Positions 42,390-50,951 of a stretch of DNA of 64,000 nucleotides are shown one piece after another. A model generated the notes under the pieces. That model searched no databases and had not been told where the DNA came from. It saw only the letters and a list, made by a program, of their open reading frames with translations. Position 1 is the stretch's first letter. Every line of letters starts with the position of its first letter. The stretch lies in assembly GCA_016787065.1 (NCBI GenBank), contig JAEUVD010000053.1, positions 25,765 through 89,764 of the forward strand. The letters run 5' to 3'. A program made the position numbers and the translations under genes. The stretch comes from Chitinophagaceae bacterium. Lineage in GTDB: Bacteria; Bacteroidota; Bacteroidia; Chitinophagales; Chitinophagaceae.

Positions 42390-43024
42390 ATAAATCCAAA
42401 GATATAGCTTAGATAATAAACACAACTCGCGCCAATTTTAAAATTGGTTACCCAAGTATGCTTAACAAAAAAGTCGGCATGGTCTAAGGCGTAATTGAAT
42501 ACACACATAAACGGAATCTCAACGGCAAGGAAAAATAAAAGAAACGCAAAAATCCAATTCCAGAAATTCTTCAATCCTGATGCAATCATGCCAGAAACAA
42601 TTTGTTCATAGAAATAAACCATGATGTAAACCAAGGTTAACACAGAGCCCAAACAAAAGCTGATGATAGTAAATCGCGTTTGGGGCTGTTCTAAGAAAAG
42701 AAACAATACAAGCAAACTGGAAAGATAGAACAGCAAAACATACACAAGCTTTCGTTTTCTTCGAACATCGTTTATGACGGATTGAATAATGAGTAAATAA
42801 AACAAAACTTCCAGCAGCAATGTTGAATTAAAAAGCAACATAGCATTTGTTCTGAAAAAAGTTACCTTACTATACCAATGAAAAAGTGATGCGCTTTCAT
42901 TCAATACCACCATGCATAACAAACATAACAACAAAGCATTGCTCTGATTACGCTGTTTGAAAAAACGAAACGTTGCTATAAGCAGAGCTAATGCTTCGGT
43001 AAGAACAATGATATACCCTACCAT
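42371..43024 (-). CDS. Polytopic membrane protein, probable sensor partner
   Basis: A 217-residue integral membrane protein with about six predicted helices (VGYIIVLTEALALLIATF, ALLLCLLCMVVLNES, AMLLFNSTLLLEVLFYLLII, LVYVLLFYLSSLLVLFLFL and further). I recognise no family. Its position between a lipoprotein and a kinase gene (2 nt and a 19-nt overlap) suggests it senses or relays a signal to the kinase. Helix count resembles small 7TM-type sensor modules, but no ligand site is seen. Confidence 0.65.
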   Translation of the reverse strand: MVGYIIVLTEALALLIATFRFFKQRNQSNALLLCLLCMVVLNESASLFHWYSKVTFFRTNAMLLFNSTLLLEVLFYLLIIQSVINDVRRKRKLVYVLLFYLSSLLVLFLFLEQPQTRFTIISFCLGSVLTLVYIMVYFYEQIVSGMIASGLKNFWNWIFAFLLFFLAVEIPFMCVFNYALDHADFFVKHTWVTNFKIGASCVYYLSYIFGFIWENKK

Positions 43025-43026
43025 AG

Positions 43027-43752
43027 TTATTGATCAACTGCCGACACGAGTGTATTAACAATACAAGTTTGCATTGGCGGACAAATAATATTATGATTTT
43101 CGGCCGTAGAAACTCTGCATTTAGCAGGATCATAAATTGTAGAAGCCAGTGTATCTATATAATCTGTTCCGGATGATTGAAGTACCGGAACGAATGCCAA
43201 ACTATGACAGCCAGCATAAGGGTTACCTCCGAAATTACTATTAATGGCACCTGGGTATTTGATATAGTATAAACGCACGGAAGAAACGCGATCTCCCAAT
43301 TTTTGTTGTGCCCGTGTTTGAACAAAACACAAATAATTCATGAGAGTATCATAAGGTACCTCCATAAATCGAGCATCTAAATTATCAGAGCCGGAGTATT
43401 TCGTATTGGTAAAAGGAGCAGTAGAATGGCTAATTACCGATCCGTTACTCAGTGAGCTCCAAATGTTATCACGATATAAAGTCATATTGCTTTTTAATTC
43501 AGCCAAGGAAATGCCGCAATAATTCATGGTATCGCAATCGGTACAAATTCTTCCGGAGTCATTTGTCCAGTTCTGATCGTTTCGATCTAGTATTGTTTTC
43601 AACTTTTTAATATCAACTTTTCTTTCTTTTAGAAGTTGAAGCATAGCAATACCTTCCTTATTGCAATTCGGATCGCAAGTATTACAGGCACTAAAAAATA
43701 AGATTACTAAGGCGCAAAGCGCGAGCAGGTTTTTTTTTGAATATGATTTCAT
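43027..43752 (-). CDS. Cys-rich lipoprotein of a sensory operon
   Basis: A 241-residue lipoprotein with lipobox FFSACN, giving a lipidated Cys near 23, followed by about eleven more cysteines (CNTCDPNCNKEG; GRICTDCDTMNYCG; AGCH; CRVSTAENHNIICPPMQTC). These probably make disulfides in the periplasm. It is the first gene of the operon that continues with the polytopic membrane protein, kinase and regulator, so it may be the primary sensor or a substrate-binding lipoprotein. Family not recognised. It is divergent from the DNRLRE-type T9SS gene. Confidence 0.7.
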   Translation of the reverse strand: MKSYSKKNLLALCALVILFFSACNTCDPNCNKEGIAMLQLLKERKVDIKKLKTILDRNDQNWTNDSGRICTDCDTMNYCGISLAELKSNMTLYRDNIWSSLSNGSVISHSTAPFTNTKYSGSDNLDARFMEVPYDTLMNYLCFVQTRAQQKLGDRVSSVRLYYIKYPGAINSNFGGNPYAGCHSLAFVPVLQSSGTDYIDTLASTIYDPAKCRVSTAENHNIICPPMQTCIVNTLVSAVDQ

Positions 43753-44024
43753 GTTGTATAATTAAGAGTACAAAGTAAAGAAAGCACTAATCGTTCAATA
43801 ACCGACATTATCAGGTAAATAAAAGGGGAAAATTCCCTTTTGGAAACAGGCATACCACCTAGCATCACGAAAAAGCGAAGTGTCATTTTTGCACTAGAAA
43901 AGAAAACAATTCAAACGACAACGTCAACAGAAGAGTTAATCCTTTTCCTCGCTTTTCCGGAAACAAAGCACACAGGGAAGCCGAAAACTGTTAAGAGTAG
44001 GCACCATTAAAAAAATCAATTATC
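43753..44024. other. Divergent intergenic region with an imperfect hairpin
   Basis: 272 bp with no gene. AAAAGGGG / TCCCTTTT at about 43820-43841 is an inverted repeat of seven to eight base pairs that might be an operator or a structure in either leader; nothing else is clear. Confidence 0.3.
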
Positions 44025-46028
44025 ATGTTTAAAAAATTTGTTTTCAGCGTTTTATTATCTGCGCTTCATTTTATTTTACCGGCACAAGTAATTCATGTGT
44101 CTACAGGAACCGACAATTTAGGTAACCCAATAGCCATCGGAAATTCGGATCCCAACTGGAATATTACCAATTTAAGTACCTCAGCGAAAGTTGAAAGCCC
44201 GCATCCGTTTTGGGAAAATGCTCCTGTAGCCGGAACCAACGCCCAATGGGTAGATATGAGTGGAACCTTAGGTTCAAGCTTCCCTAACGGCCCTACCACA
44301 GTGCATACCTTTGAACGAAGTTTTACGGTTAACCCAGGTGTAGCCGCTATTCAATGTAATTTTTCGATTGCTTACGACGACAGTTTAGTGTCGATTGAAG
44401 TAGTGCGCCCCGATCTTACAACAGTTCCATTAACTTATACCCCATCCAGTACTTGGTATCATCTAACGCCAATTAATAACCTAATACCTACCAATGGATT
44501 GAATGGTGTTTTTAAAATCAGAGCCAATATTAACTTTTATGATGGCATAGCAGGTTTTATATGCTCTGGTAATGTAGAGTTAAAAGACACCGTGAACACC
44601 TGCGTAGGTGCAACACAAGATGCTATGCTTCATGAGTTTGTTCCAACAACCAATTATGGCAGTGCGGTTACGCAACAAGCTAGTCGTTGGACATATGATG
44701 CACTTGGTGGGAATGGATTTTACTCAACTAAAACATTAGAGCAATTTGATTTAAGTAGTATTCCATCGGGAGCTATTATTACCTCTGCAGTAATGACGTT
44801 GAAAGTTTGTTCTAGCTGTACTCCTTACAACCAACATTACGATTTGAGTGGATTAGGCAATGCCGGTATAGTAGAACAGGTAACGTCTTCTTGGAATGAA
44901 AATATGGTAACTTGGAATACAGCACCAACAGCTACGAGTACGGCTTCTGCAACAATTCCATCCCCAGGTAATGCCTCGGTAGCCGATTTAGTAGTGAACG
45001 TAACATCGATGGTGCAAAATATGGTTAGCACAGGAAACAACTTTGGTTTCTTAATTCGTTTAGCCGACAACAGTGATTACTATCATAGCTTTAATTATGC
45101 TACAAAAGAAAATGCAGACGCTACACTAGTTCCTCAATTATGTATTAGTTATACCTTGCCTTCATGCAATCTAACGGTAAGCACAACAGGTTCAGGATGT
45201 GGTACGGCTGCATGCCCTTATCAATGTATTGGAAGTCCAAGTGGCGGAACCTTCAGCGGTCCTTCAGGATTGAATTCAACCACAGGTATATATATTGGCG
45301 CTATACCAACTAGCGGACTACCCTATACTTATACTTACACTGCTGGAACATGTTCTTATATCGTATCCGGACTGATTACAAAACCAACGTCATCATCATT
45401 AACAGCTCCTACTCTTAGTGCCTATACCGGTACTACCGGAGCGGGAACTCAGGTTGTGGTTACATGGCCTTGTACAGGCAATACTTGTGGTGAGTGGTAC
45501 GAATTTCAATTGGCTCAAAATGGTTTACCGGTAAGTGGTTGTGCATCTGTTTACACATCAATTGCTCCTTCTAATATTTTACCTTATGGCTATACGCCTT
45601 TGCCGGCAGGTACTTGTGGTAAAATAATAAGTTGTCCGGGTTTAGTAAACGGTCAAAATTATCAAGTGCGTATGCGTATTAATCGTTGCGGTGCAGTTGG
45701 TCAATGGTCGGCATTTGTGAATACCGCGGCAGCAAGAGCATCTAATCAAACAGATGTAGCAATCAAAGATCATGGTCTTGTAGAAGTATATCCAAATCCT
45801 ATTCAGAATGAATTAACGGTGGCCATTAACAGTAAAGAAAATTCAACATACAAACTAGATGTTTTAGACATCAGTGGAAGGGTGCTTATTCATTCAGAAC
45901 AAACAGTACTTGCAGGTTCTAACCAATTACATGTTCCTGTTCGTCAATTAACCAAAGGTGCTTATGTATTAAAAGTATATGATGCGAATGGTTTATTTCA
46001 TACGGAAAAATTAATAAAGTCGGAGTAA
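44025..46028 (+). CDS. DNRLRE-domain T9SS-secreted protein
   Basis: A 667-residue secreted protein with signal peptide (KKFVFSVLLSALHFILPAQ). The first part (about 20-190) is a beta domain rich in FERSFTVNPGVAAIQCNFSI-like strands. A DNRLRE/CBM96-like domain follows (about 195-380: TVNTCVGATQDAMLHEFVPT, SRWTYDALGGNGFYSTKTLE, SSWNENMVTWNTAP), typical of surface proteins that may bind sugars. Next comes a fibronectin-like section, and the end is a type A T9SS sorting domain (VEVYPNPIQNELTVAI, KGAYVLKVYDANG). It is followed by a strong terminator and is transcribed alone. Confidence 0.83.
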   Translation: MFKKFVFSVLLSALHFILPAQVIHVSTGTDNLGNPIAIGNSDPNWNITNLSTSAKVESPHPFWENAPVAGTNAQWVDMSGTLGSSFPNGPTTVHTFERSFTVNPGVAAIQCNFSIAYDDSLVSIEVVRPDLTTVPLTYTPSSTWYHLTPINNLIPTNGLNGVFKIRANINFYDGIAGFICSGNVELKDTVNTCVGATQDAMLHEFVPTTNYGSAVTQQASRWTYDALGGNGFYSTKTLEQFDLSSIPSGAIITSAVMTLKVCSSCTPYNQHYDLSGLGNAGIVEQVTSSWNENMVTWNTAPTATSTASATIPSPGNASVADLVVNVTSMVQNMVSTGNNFGFLIRLADNSDYYHSFNYATKENADATLVPQLCISYTLPSCNLTVSTTGSGCGTAACPYQCIGSPSGGTFSGPSGLNSTTGIYIGAIPTSGLPYTYTYTAGTCSYIVSGLITKPTSSSLTAPTLSAYTGTTGAGTQVVVTWPCTGNTCGEWYEFQLAQNGLPVSGCASVYTSIAPSNILPYGYTPLPAGTCGKIISCPGLVNGQNYQVRMRINRCGAVGQWSAFVNTAAARASNQTDVAIKDHGLVEVYPNPIQNELTVAINSKENSTYKLDVLDISGRVLIHSEQTVLAGSNQLHVPVRQLTKGAYVLKVYDANGLFHTEKLIKSE

Positions 46029-46048
46029 AAAAAGCCTCTTTTATTTTC

Positions 46049-46078
46049 AACCGCAACATTTCGTTGCGGTTTTTTTTG
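46049..46078 (+). terminator. Terminator of the DNRLRE-protein gene
   Basis: AACCGCAAC / GTTGCGGTT with a 5-nt loop and a run of eight T, 21 nt after the stop codon. Confidence 0.9.
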
Positions 46079-46113
46079 CTAAAGGCAAAAAAAATATACA
46101 GAATGAAAAAAGA

Positions 46114-46977
46114 ATGAGATCATTAATTTCCTCAAACTACATTTACGGCATGAATGAAATGTTTCGAATATTTATTGCCGATGAAACATTAGTGGCTGAT
46201 ATGGCAACAGGAGCTAACGATGCTCACCATCATACATATGAAGAGTTGATCATTGGAGAGCACGGGAATTTAGACCATTTCATTGATTTTAAAACAACGC
46301 AACTAACATCGCCATTTATAAGTTTTGTAAGTAAAGGAAAAATTCATCGTGTTACTTCGTCATTAAAAGATGGCAGATGTAAGTTTTGGGTTATCCGATT
46401 TAAGAGTGAATTCATTCCGGAAACTACCTTCCAATTGTATAGCAACTATCACGACAAAGCTAACATTCAATTATCGGAGAATTACTGCTTTCGGCGTTTG
46501 AGTACCTTATGCGAAATGATGTATGCGGAGATGCAACAACAAGAACCGGATTACGCTATCATTCGACAGTTATTAAGTACGCTTTTTACCATGATAGAAT
46601 CGGAACGGAGGAAACTGTTTCCGGAAGACACTTCCATGACTTCACAAAGCACAACGTTCAAAAATTTTCTACGCATTCTAGAAGAGAATTTCCGACGACC
46701 GGAAGGTGTTGATTTCTATGCACAAAAACTTTTCATGACAGCCAGAAATCTAAATTTAATTTGTCATAACATCTTGCAACAAAGCGTTTCAGAAATTGTT
46801 GAAACGCGTAAGCTAATTGAAGCCAAAAACTTATTGTTGAGTACAGATAAACCCATAGCTGAAATCGGTTTTGATTTAGGGTATCAAGAGAAAGCCTATT
46901 TCACTTCCGTTTTTAAAAAGAAATCCGGACAAACTCCTTCGGAGTTTCGCGAAGAGATGCGCAAGATGATCCATTAA
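46114..46977 (+). CDS. AraC-family transcriptional regulator
   Basis: A 287-residue regulator. The N-terminal cupin-like part (HHHTYEELIIGEHGNLDHFI, IHRVTSS) would bind a small ligand, and the C-terminal AraC domain (about 190-285) has the two helix-turn-helix units: VDFYAQKLFMTARNLNLICH and the signature IAEIGFDLGYQEKAYFTSVF, KKSGQTPSEFRE. The first ATG (46114) is used; an ATG at 46150 gives a slightly shorter form. Target genes are not evident; the nearest are the T9SS gene upstream and the lipoproteins downstream. Confidence 0.88.
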   Translation: MRSLISSNYIYGMNEMFRIFIADETLVADMATGANDAHHHTYEELIIGEHGNLDHFIDFKTTQLTSPFISFVSKGKIHRVTSSLKDGRCKFWVIRFKSEFIPETTFQLYSNYHDKANIQLSENYCFRRLSTLCEMMYAEMQQQEPDYAIIRQLLSTLFTMIESERRKLFPEDTSMTSQSTTFKNFLRILEENFRRPEGVDFYAQKLFMTARNLNLICHNILQQSVSEIVETRKLIEAKNLLLSTDKPIAEIGFDLGYQEKAYFTSVFKKKSGQTPSEFREEMRKMIH

Positions 46978-47046
46978 ATTTACGGATGGACGCAATGCAT
47001 CGCGTAGCTACCAAAATACACTACCCTTATATTGACTTCTGACTAT

Positions 47047-47586
47047 CTATTTTTTCTTTTTACTTTTCGGTAATGATTTACTTTGTTTTTTAGCCATCTT
47101 AACAAATTTTGGAGCGATGCCTGCTAAACCATTTTTGATTGTACACATTTTTGATTTTCTTCCAGCACTAAGATTTTCCACGACCACGTCAATCTTAGTT
47201 TCCATTTTCACTGGCGGGCCTGTGGATGACATATTCGGCTTAAAGGAAGTGGTTTTCTTACCATTCTTAAGAAAATAAGTAGTTCGGCTTGTATCGATAT
47301 TATCGCCTACTTCTTCTTCCGTCACGATTTTATAATCATAAGGATATGATGCAAAAATTTTTTCGATTTTCTTATTCCAAGAACGATTGTACATGCTCGT
47401 CCATCCACCCACTTTTCTCTCAACAACCTTCTTCTTCCCTTTCTCATCACGAACCACACTATCCGTTGGAAATTTTTCAACTAAGAGTAAACTTTTGTTT
47501 AAGCCTTTGGGTAAGGTGATTTTGGGAGAGCATCCATTCAAGCATGCAGCCACAAGAAATGTTAGTACTACTAATAAATTTTTCAT
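47047..47586 (-). CDS. Lipoprotein of unknown function
   Basis: A 179-residue lipoprotein. Signal and lipobox are KNLLVVLTFLVAACLNGCSP (lipidated Cys about 19). The mature part is mixed alpha/beta with a very basic, Lys/Ser-rich tail (SLPKSKKKK). The motif KSLLLVEKFPTDS resembles the start of small periplasmic lipoproteins, but I do not recognise the family. It starts 17 nt after the end of the upstream exported protein gene, so both are probably co-transcribed. Confidence 0.7.
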   Translation of the reverse strand: MKNLLVVLTFLVAACLNGCSPKITLPKGLNKSLLLVEKFPTDSVVRDEKGKKKVVERKVGGWTSMYNRSWNKKIEKIFASYPYDYKIVTEEEVGDNIDTSRTTYFLKNGKKTTSFKPNMSSTGPPVKMETKIDVVVENLSAGRKSKMCTIKNGLAGIAPKFVKMAKKQSKSLPKSKKKK

Positions 47587-47603
47587 AACACAATAATATA
47601 CTT

Positions 47604-48122
47604 TTATTTGATGTCAGGAATAGCCATATTAAATTTTTCCTTCAGTTGTTCGAGTTTTCTTCCACCAAAAATAATATTAGGTAACACGCCTACACCTTTT
47701 TCGTAATCATACGCTCGATAGTCCATGCGAATAGTTGTTTGCGTTGGAAGATCAACCCATGCATAGGAAGTGGTGAATTCCGAAAAACTTATTTCCATTA
47801 CAGATTGTACTTTATACTGTTTACAAATAGCATCTATACTATCTCGATAACGTGTAGTAGGATATTGAGGCGGAGTAAAAAGGAAAATAGTATCCGTGAA
47901 GCCAAAGGTTTTTAAAATATCAATATAGTTTTGTTTAGCTTTTTGATCTGCCTTCCACATGCCTTTCACTATAACTTTAAGCGGTGCGTGATAATATCCC
48001 TTTTCGAAATTAGCCCCTGATTTTGAGTTAATAACAAATTGCGCCTTTAGTTCAACAACTCTTGCTCCAAGTAAAAGAAAAAGAAAAGAAAATTTCCAGA
48101 TAATCGGTTTCCATTGCTTCAT
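47604..48122 (-). CDS. Exported protein of unknown function
   Basis: A 172-residue protein with a signal peptide (SFLFLLLGARVVELKAQ region) and a mature alpha/beta domain (LKVIVKGMWKADQKAKQNYI, DTIFLFTPPQYPTTRYRDSI). Together with the lipoprotein gene immediately downstream it forms a pair of unknown function. No cysteine or catalytic motif stands out. It is the first gene of that unit, after the 600-bp gap with hairpin repeats. Confidence 0.65.
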   Translation of the reverse strand: MKQWKPIIWKFSFLFLLLGARVVELKAQFVINSKSGANFEKGYYHAPLKVIVKGMWKADQKAKQNYIDILKTFGFTDTIFLFTPPQYPTTRYRDSIDAICKQYKVQSVMEISFSEFTTSYAWVDLPTQTTIRMDYRAYDYEKGVGVLPNIIFGGRKLEQLKEKFNMAIPDIK

Positions 48123-48350
48123 AATACGATGCCTTCTTTTAAAATTTAACGCAACTAAGATAATGAACTATTTGAATTTATATTCTTTGCGCTGCGGAAT
48201 TAAATAGAACACTCTTTTTCATGAGCTGGTGGAAACTAGATGCCATTGTAAATACCTCCAGGTTTTGAATGTCGATTCTTGTTTCTTGTTTTAGTTTGAA
48301 AGGAAGAAGCTGGATTTACTTTTGAGCGGGAAGCGCAATGAGCATGACAT

Positions 48351-48468
48351 AAAAAAACAGAGCGAGAACTCGTTAAGGAGCAGTGCTCTCCTCACTCATT
48401 CTCGCTCTGTTTTTTTTGTACAATGCATTATTGGAAAGTCGAACTTGAGGGAAGAAGATTTTATGAAG
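48351..48468. repeat. Long-hairpin repeat, copy 1 (terminator-like)
   Basis: An 18-bp perfect stem: the A-run plus ACAGAGCGAGAA (48351-48368) pairs with TTCTCGCTCTGT plus a T-run (48399-48416). The inner stem is GGAG..CTCTCC. It is flanked by an A-run and a T-run, so it can terminate in both directions, including the end of the minus-strand nor operon at 48724. The tail through GTCGAACTT is repeated in copy 2. Confidence 0.8.
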
Positions 48469-48499
48469 ATTGAAATCTTTTGAAGTAGAGGAAATTACT

Positions 48500-48576
48500 T
48501 ACAGCGAGAACTCATCGCTTTCGCTCGTCCCAATATTAGTGATTTAGTCAGAGTGAGAAACAGAGTGAGAGCGAAG
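48500..48576. repeat. Partial copies of the hairpin repeat
   Basis: Fragments CAGCGAGAACTC (from 48502) and CAGAGTGAGAAACAGAGTGA (from 48549) repeat the arm of copies 1 and 2 without forming a complete hairpin. Confidence 0.5.
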
Positions 48577-48577
48577 T

Positions 48578-48692
48578 AAAAAAACAAAGTGACAACTCGT
48601 TTGGGAGCTTCGCTCTCCGCACTCATTCTCACTCTGTTTTTTTGTACAAAGCATTATCGCAAAATCGAACTTATGTGAGGAAGATTTTGTAA
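48578..48692. repeat. Long-hairpin repeat, copy 2
   Basis: The same plan as copy 1 with substituted arms: ACAAAGTGACAAC pairs imperfectly with TTCTCACTCTGT, and the inner GGAGC/GCTCTCC arm changed on both sides. The tail GTACAAAGCATTATCG to GAACTT and AAGATTTT repeats copy 1. Confidence 0.75.
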
Positions 48693-48723
48693 AAATAGAG
48701 CAATTCCATAAGTAGAATTTAGA

Positions 48724-48969
48724 TTATATTAAGAATAATAATCCAAGTAATATTAATAAAAAAGATGCAAAAAGTAAAAACGCAACTTTCCATATTCTAT
48801 GTGCATTTTTTAATTCCATAAACTGAAAAGCAACTAAATTTATTTTGTTGAAAGCTAAAAATAAAATTGCAATTACCGAATATTTAGAATGAATAAAAAA
48901 TGATGTAAGTAAGGTGAGTGATATTAAAATCAACAAAATAAGTGTATTTCTTTCAACTGTAATTTTCAT
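48724..48969 (-). CDS. norF: NorF-like / COX4-like small membrane subunit
   Basis: An 81-residue protein with three helices (NTLILLILISLTLLTSFF, KYSVIAILFLAFNKINLVAF, WKVAFLLFASFLLILLGLLF), resembling prokaryotic cytochrome oxidase subunit IV/NorF. It may help assemble or stabilise the NorB-like enzyme next to it; the conserved central FQFMELKNAHRIW fits that family. It is the last gene of the denitrification block and overlaps or closely follows norE (10-nt gap). It is followed by the hairpin repeats. Confidence 0.7.
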   Translation of the reverse strand: MKITVERNTLILLILISLTLLTSFFIHSKYSVIAILFLAFNKINLVAFQFMELKNAHRIWKVAFLLFASFLLILLGLLFLI

Positions 48970-48978
48970 AAATGAGGA

Positions 48979-49539
48979 TTAAAAAATTAAATAAATAACA
49001 GGAAATATTAATAACCAAATCAAATCACACATGTGCCAAAATGCTGCTGTTGCTTCTATATCTTCATTTTTTTTGTTGTATGAAAAATAGAAATAGGATA
49101 ACAAAACCAAGCCAAATATGACATGTAATAAATGAAAACCTGTAAGCATGAAATAATATGAAAAGAAGCTATTGCTATTGAAACTTATATTGTGTTGAAA
49201 TTTTGTATAGTATTCTATAAATTTTATTACTATAAATAATACTCCTAACAGTATTGTTGAAAGAGTATACATTTTAAATTTATTCATCATTGATTTTTTC
49301 AGAAAACGAATAGCCTCGGCCATAGTATAACCACTTGTAAGAAGCACAATGGTGTTTACAAATGCCAATGACTTATTGAGTTGTAAAGCAGATGCATGAT
49401 ACAAACTTTGATTTTCTTTACCATTTAATAAAAAGAAAATAAGAGCAATTCCAAATGTCATTAATTCTACGAAAATTACAATCCAAATGAGAATGCCACC
49501 TGGTGGTTCTAGGGTTTTAATTTTACTATTATTTTTCAT
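48979..49539 (-). CDS. norE: NorE / heme-copper oxidase subunit III-like protein
   Basis: A 186-residue membrane protein with about five helices of the cytochrome c oxidase subunit III family, NorE type. Typical elements are PPGGILIWIVIFVELMTFG near the N-terminus, FLLNGKENQSLYHASALQLN, FMLTGFHLLHVIFGLVLLSY and FWHMCDLIWLLIFPVIYLIF. NorE supports NO reductase activity in other bacteria without being essential. It starts 29 nt after the small open frame at 49568 and before norF. The co-location with the divergent NorB-like gene suggests that NorE/NorF serve that enzyme. Confidence 0.82.
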   Translation of the reverse strand: MKNNSKIKTLEPPGGILIWIVIFVELMTFGIALIFFLLNGKENQSLYHASALQLNKSLAFVNTIVLLTSGYTMAEAIRFLKKSMMNKFKMYTLSTILLGVLFIVIKFIEYYTKFQHNISFNSNSFFSYYFMLTGFHLLHVIFGLVLLSYFYFSYNKKNEDIEATAAFWHMCDLIWLLIFPVIYLIF

Positions 49540-49567
49540 TTTCTTTTACAAAACAAACTGTTGCTAA

Positions 49568-49651
49568 TTAATTTTCATTTAAAAATTTAATTATTTTATC
49601 CGAATAATCTGTTTCATCAGCATGATTCTTCTTGTTAATTATTATACTCAT
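49568..49651 (-). CDS. Possible 27-residue small protein
   Basis: A short frame with an ATG overlapping the last 17 nt of the NorB-like gene and ending before norE; it is hydrophilic (MSIIINKKNHADETDY at the start, rich in Asp, Lys and Asn). The overlapping start and its filling of the only gap in this part of the operon hint at translation, but there is no family or other support. Confidence 0.25.
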   Translation of the reverse strand: MSIIINKKNHADETDYSDKIIKFLNEN

Positions 49652-50951
49652 TTATGGTTGCTTTTTTTATAAGCAAAATGGCTATTGCACCCAATGAAAT
49701 TAGTATACCAAAAGCTGCTATAGCAAATACAATAAAATATGGTCTTAGGGATTCCATCATTTTAGAATAACTTTCTTGATGGCTACTTAATTGCCAAATT
49801 CCTTTTTGTATACCTGCACCATTCAGCGATAACCAAAATACCAACAAACTGATTTGTAAAATCCAAAATAAATAATTCAAATAGTTTGATTTTTCTTTTC
49901 TATTAAAAAATTCAAAGCAAACGGCTAATAATATCATAGTATTAATTCCTATAGTAGTTCCCATTGCATGTGCAACTGTTATATGTGTTCCGTGTGTGTA
50001 AATATTTATAGCTGGTATTGACATTAATATAGCCTGTCCCAAATTGAGAAATACCCATATATCGGCAGCCATCAGAAATCGATAAGGGAAATAATAATAT
50101 TTCTTTTGGAATTTACTAATACTAGCCTTCCAATCATAAATAATTTTTATAAAAAATATCCATTCTGTCATACTAACTATGTATCCAATATATCTAATGT
50201 AGTTTTCTGTAGGAAGTGTGTAAATATGATGCCCCCAATTAAACATTAAATTAAATAGTCCTAAAAAATACATAGCAAAAGCAAACTTATTAGTTCCTGT
50301 ATTTTTACTTTTAGAAATTTTATCCATTAAAAAAAAAGCTGTGCCATATAAAATCTGATTCCAAGAACCAACTAAGGAACCATTTACTTTCCATTGAATG
50401 GTCATATCAGTAATAAAATGTTCTCTGAAATAAGGAAATATCCATAAATAATTTTCTGAAAAGGTGAAAAAGAAAAATATAACACCGGTGAGCCACATCC
50501 AAATATAAACAGGCCAATCTTTTATTTTTTTTACTAATAAATAAAAATTGACTAAGAATAGCATCCAAGCAATAGCTATTGGTAAAGCCCAAATTGGATT
50601 AAATTCCCAATATTCTCTGCCTCCAAAATCTTTATTAAAATATGAAATTACAATACCAGTTATGGCAACTATCCATAATATCCATTGAATAAGTGCAATT
50701 TTGTATGTTTTAGGTTTTGTTATGTATTGCTTTAGCCCATTATAAATACAGCCAGTTGCTCCTAAAATAATCCAGAAAATAGCTGATGAAACATGTAAGG
50801 GTCTTAATGAAACAAAACCTAATTGATGTTTCAAAAAATTAGGAAAAATATAAATTATAGCAGCTAAAACACCAAAAAGTAGCCCTAGCACTAACATGCA
50901 TAATGAAGTTACTAAAAACAGGTTTCCGATATTATATTTACTTATTTTCAT
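49635..50951 (-). CDS. Divergent NorB-like heme-copper oxidoreductase subunit (FeB ligand replaced)
   Basis: A 438-residue, twelve-helix heme-copper family protein nearest in pattern to NorB. Aligned by eye to the ordinary NorB in this window: His53 (heme b), His241-His242 (FeB; WGHHIYTL) and His328 (heme b3; THITVAHAM) are kept. The position of the first FeB His is Asn190 (WKVNGSLVGSW), the two following glutamates are Val194 and Asn198, and the second His of HxH is Met330. Glu263 is shifted by one from the usual Glu. It pairs with a NorC-like cytochrome (14-nt overlap). Loss of an FeB ligand is a known feature of NO dismutases and some divergent NO reductases, so NO chemistry is likely but ordinary NO reduction is doubtful. 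Confidence 0.85.
   Translation of the reverse strand: MKISKYNIGNLFLVTSLCMLVLGLLFGVLAAIIYIFPNFLKHQLGFVSLRPLHVSSAIFWIILGATGCIYNGLKQYITKPKTYKIALIQWILWIVAITGIVISYFNKDFGGREYWEFNPIWALPIAIAWMLFLVNFYLLVKKIKDWPVYIWMWLTGVIFFFFTFSENYLWIFPYFREHFITDMTIQWKVNGSLVGSWNQILYGTAFFLMDKISKSKNTGTNKFAFAMYFLGLFNLMFNWGHHIYTLPTENYIRYIGYIVSMTEWIFFIKIIYDWKASISKFQKKYYYFPYRFLMAADIWVFLNLGQAILMSIPAINIYTHGTHITVAHAMGTTIGINTMILLAVCFEFFNRKEKSNYLNYLFWILQISLLVFWLSLNGAGIQKGIWQLSSHQESYSKMMESLRPYFIVFAIAAFGILISLGAIAILLIKKATINEYNN

Larger units (their letters stand above)
48123..48723. other. 601-bp gene-free boundary region
   Basis: No gene or tRNA is seen. The region contains the two complete and at least two partial copies of the long-hairpin repeat described below. 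It separates an ordinary chromosomal section (left) from the AT-richer denitrification block (right). Confidence 0.6.

Noticed and set aside
48351..48692. CRISPR array
   Set aside because: Repeats are long hairpins with no regular spacers and no cas genes nearby.
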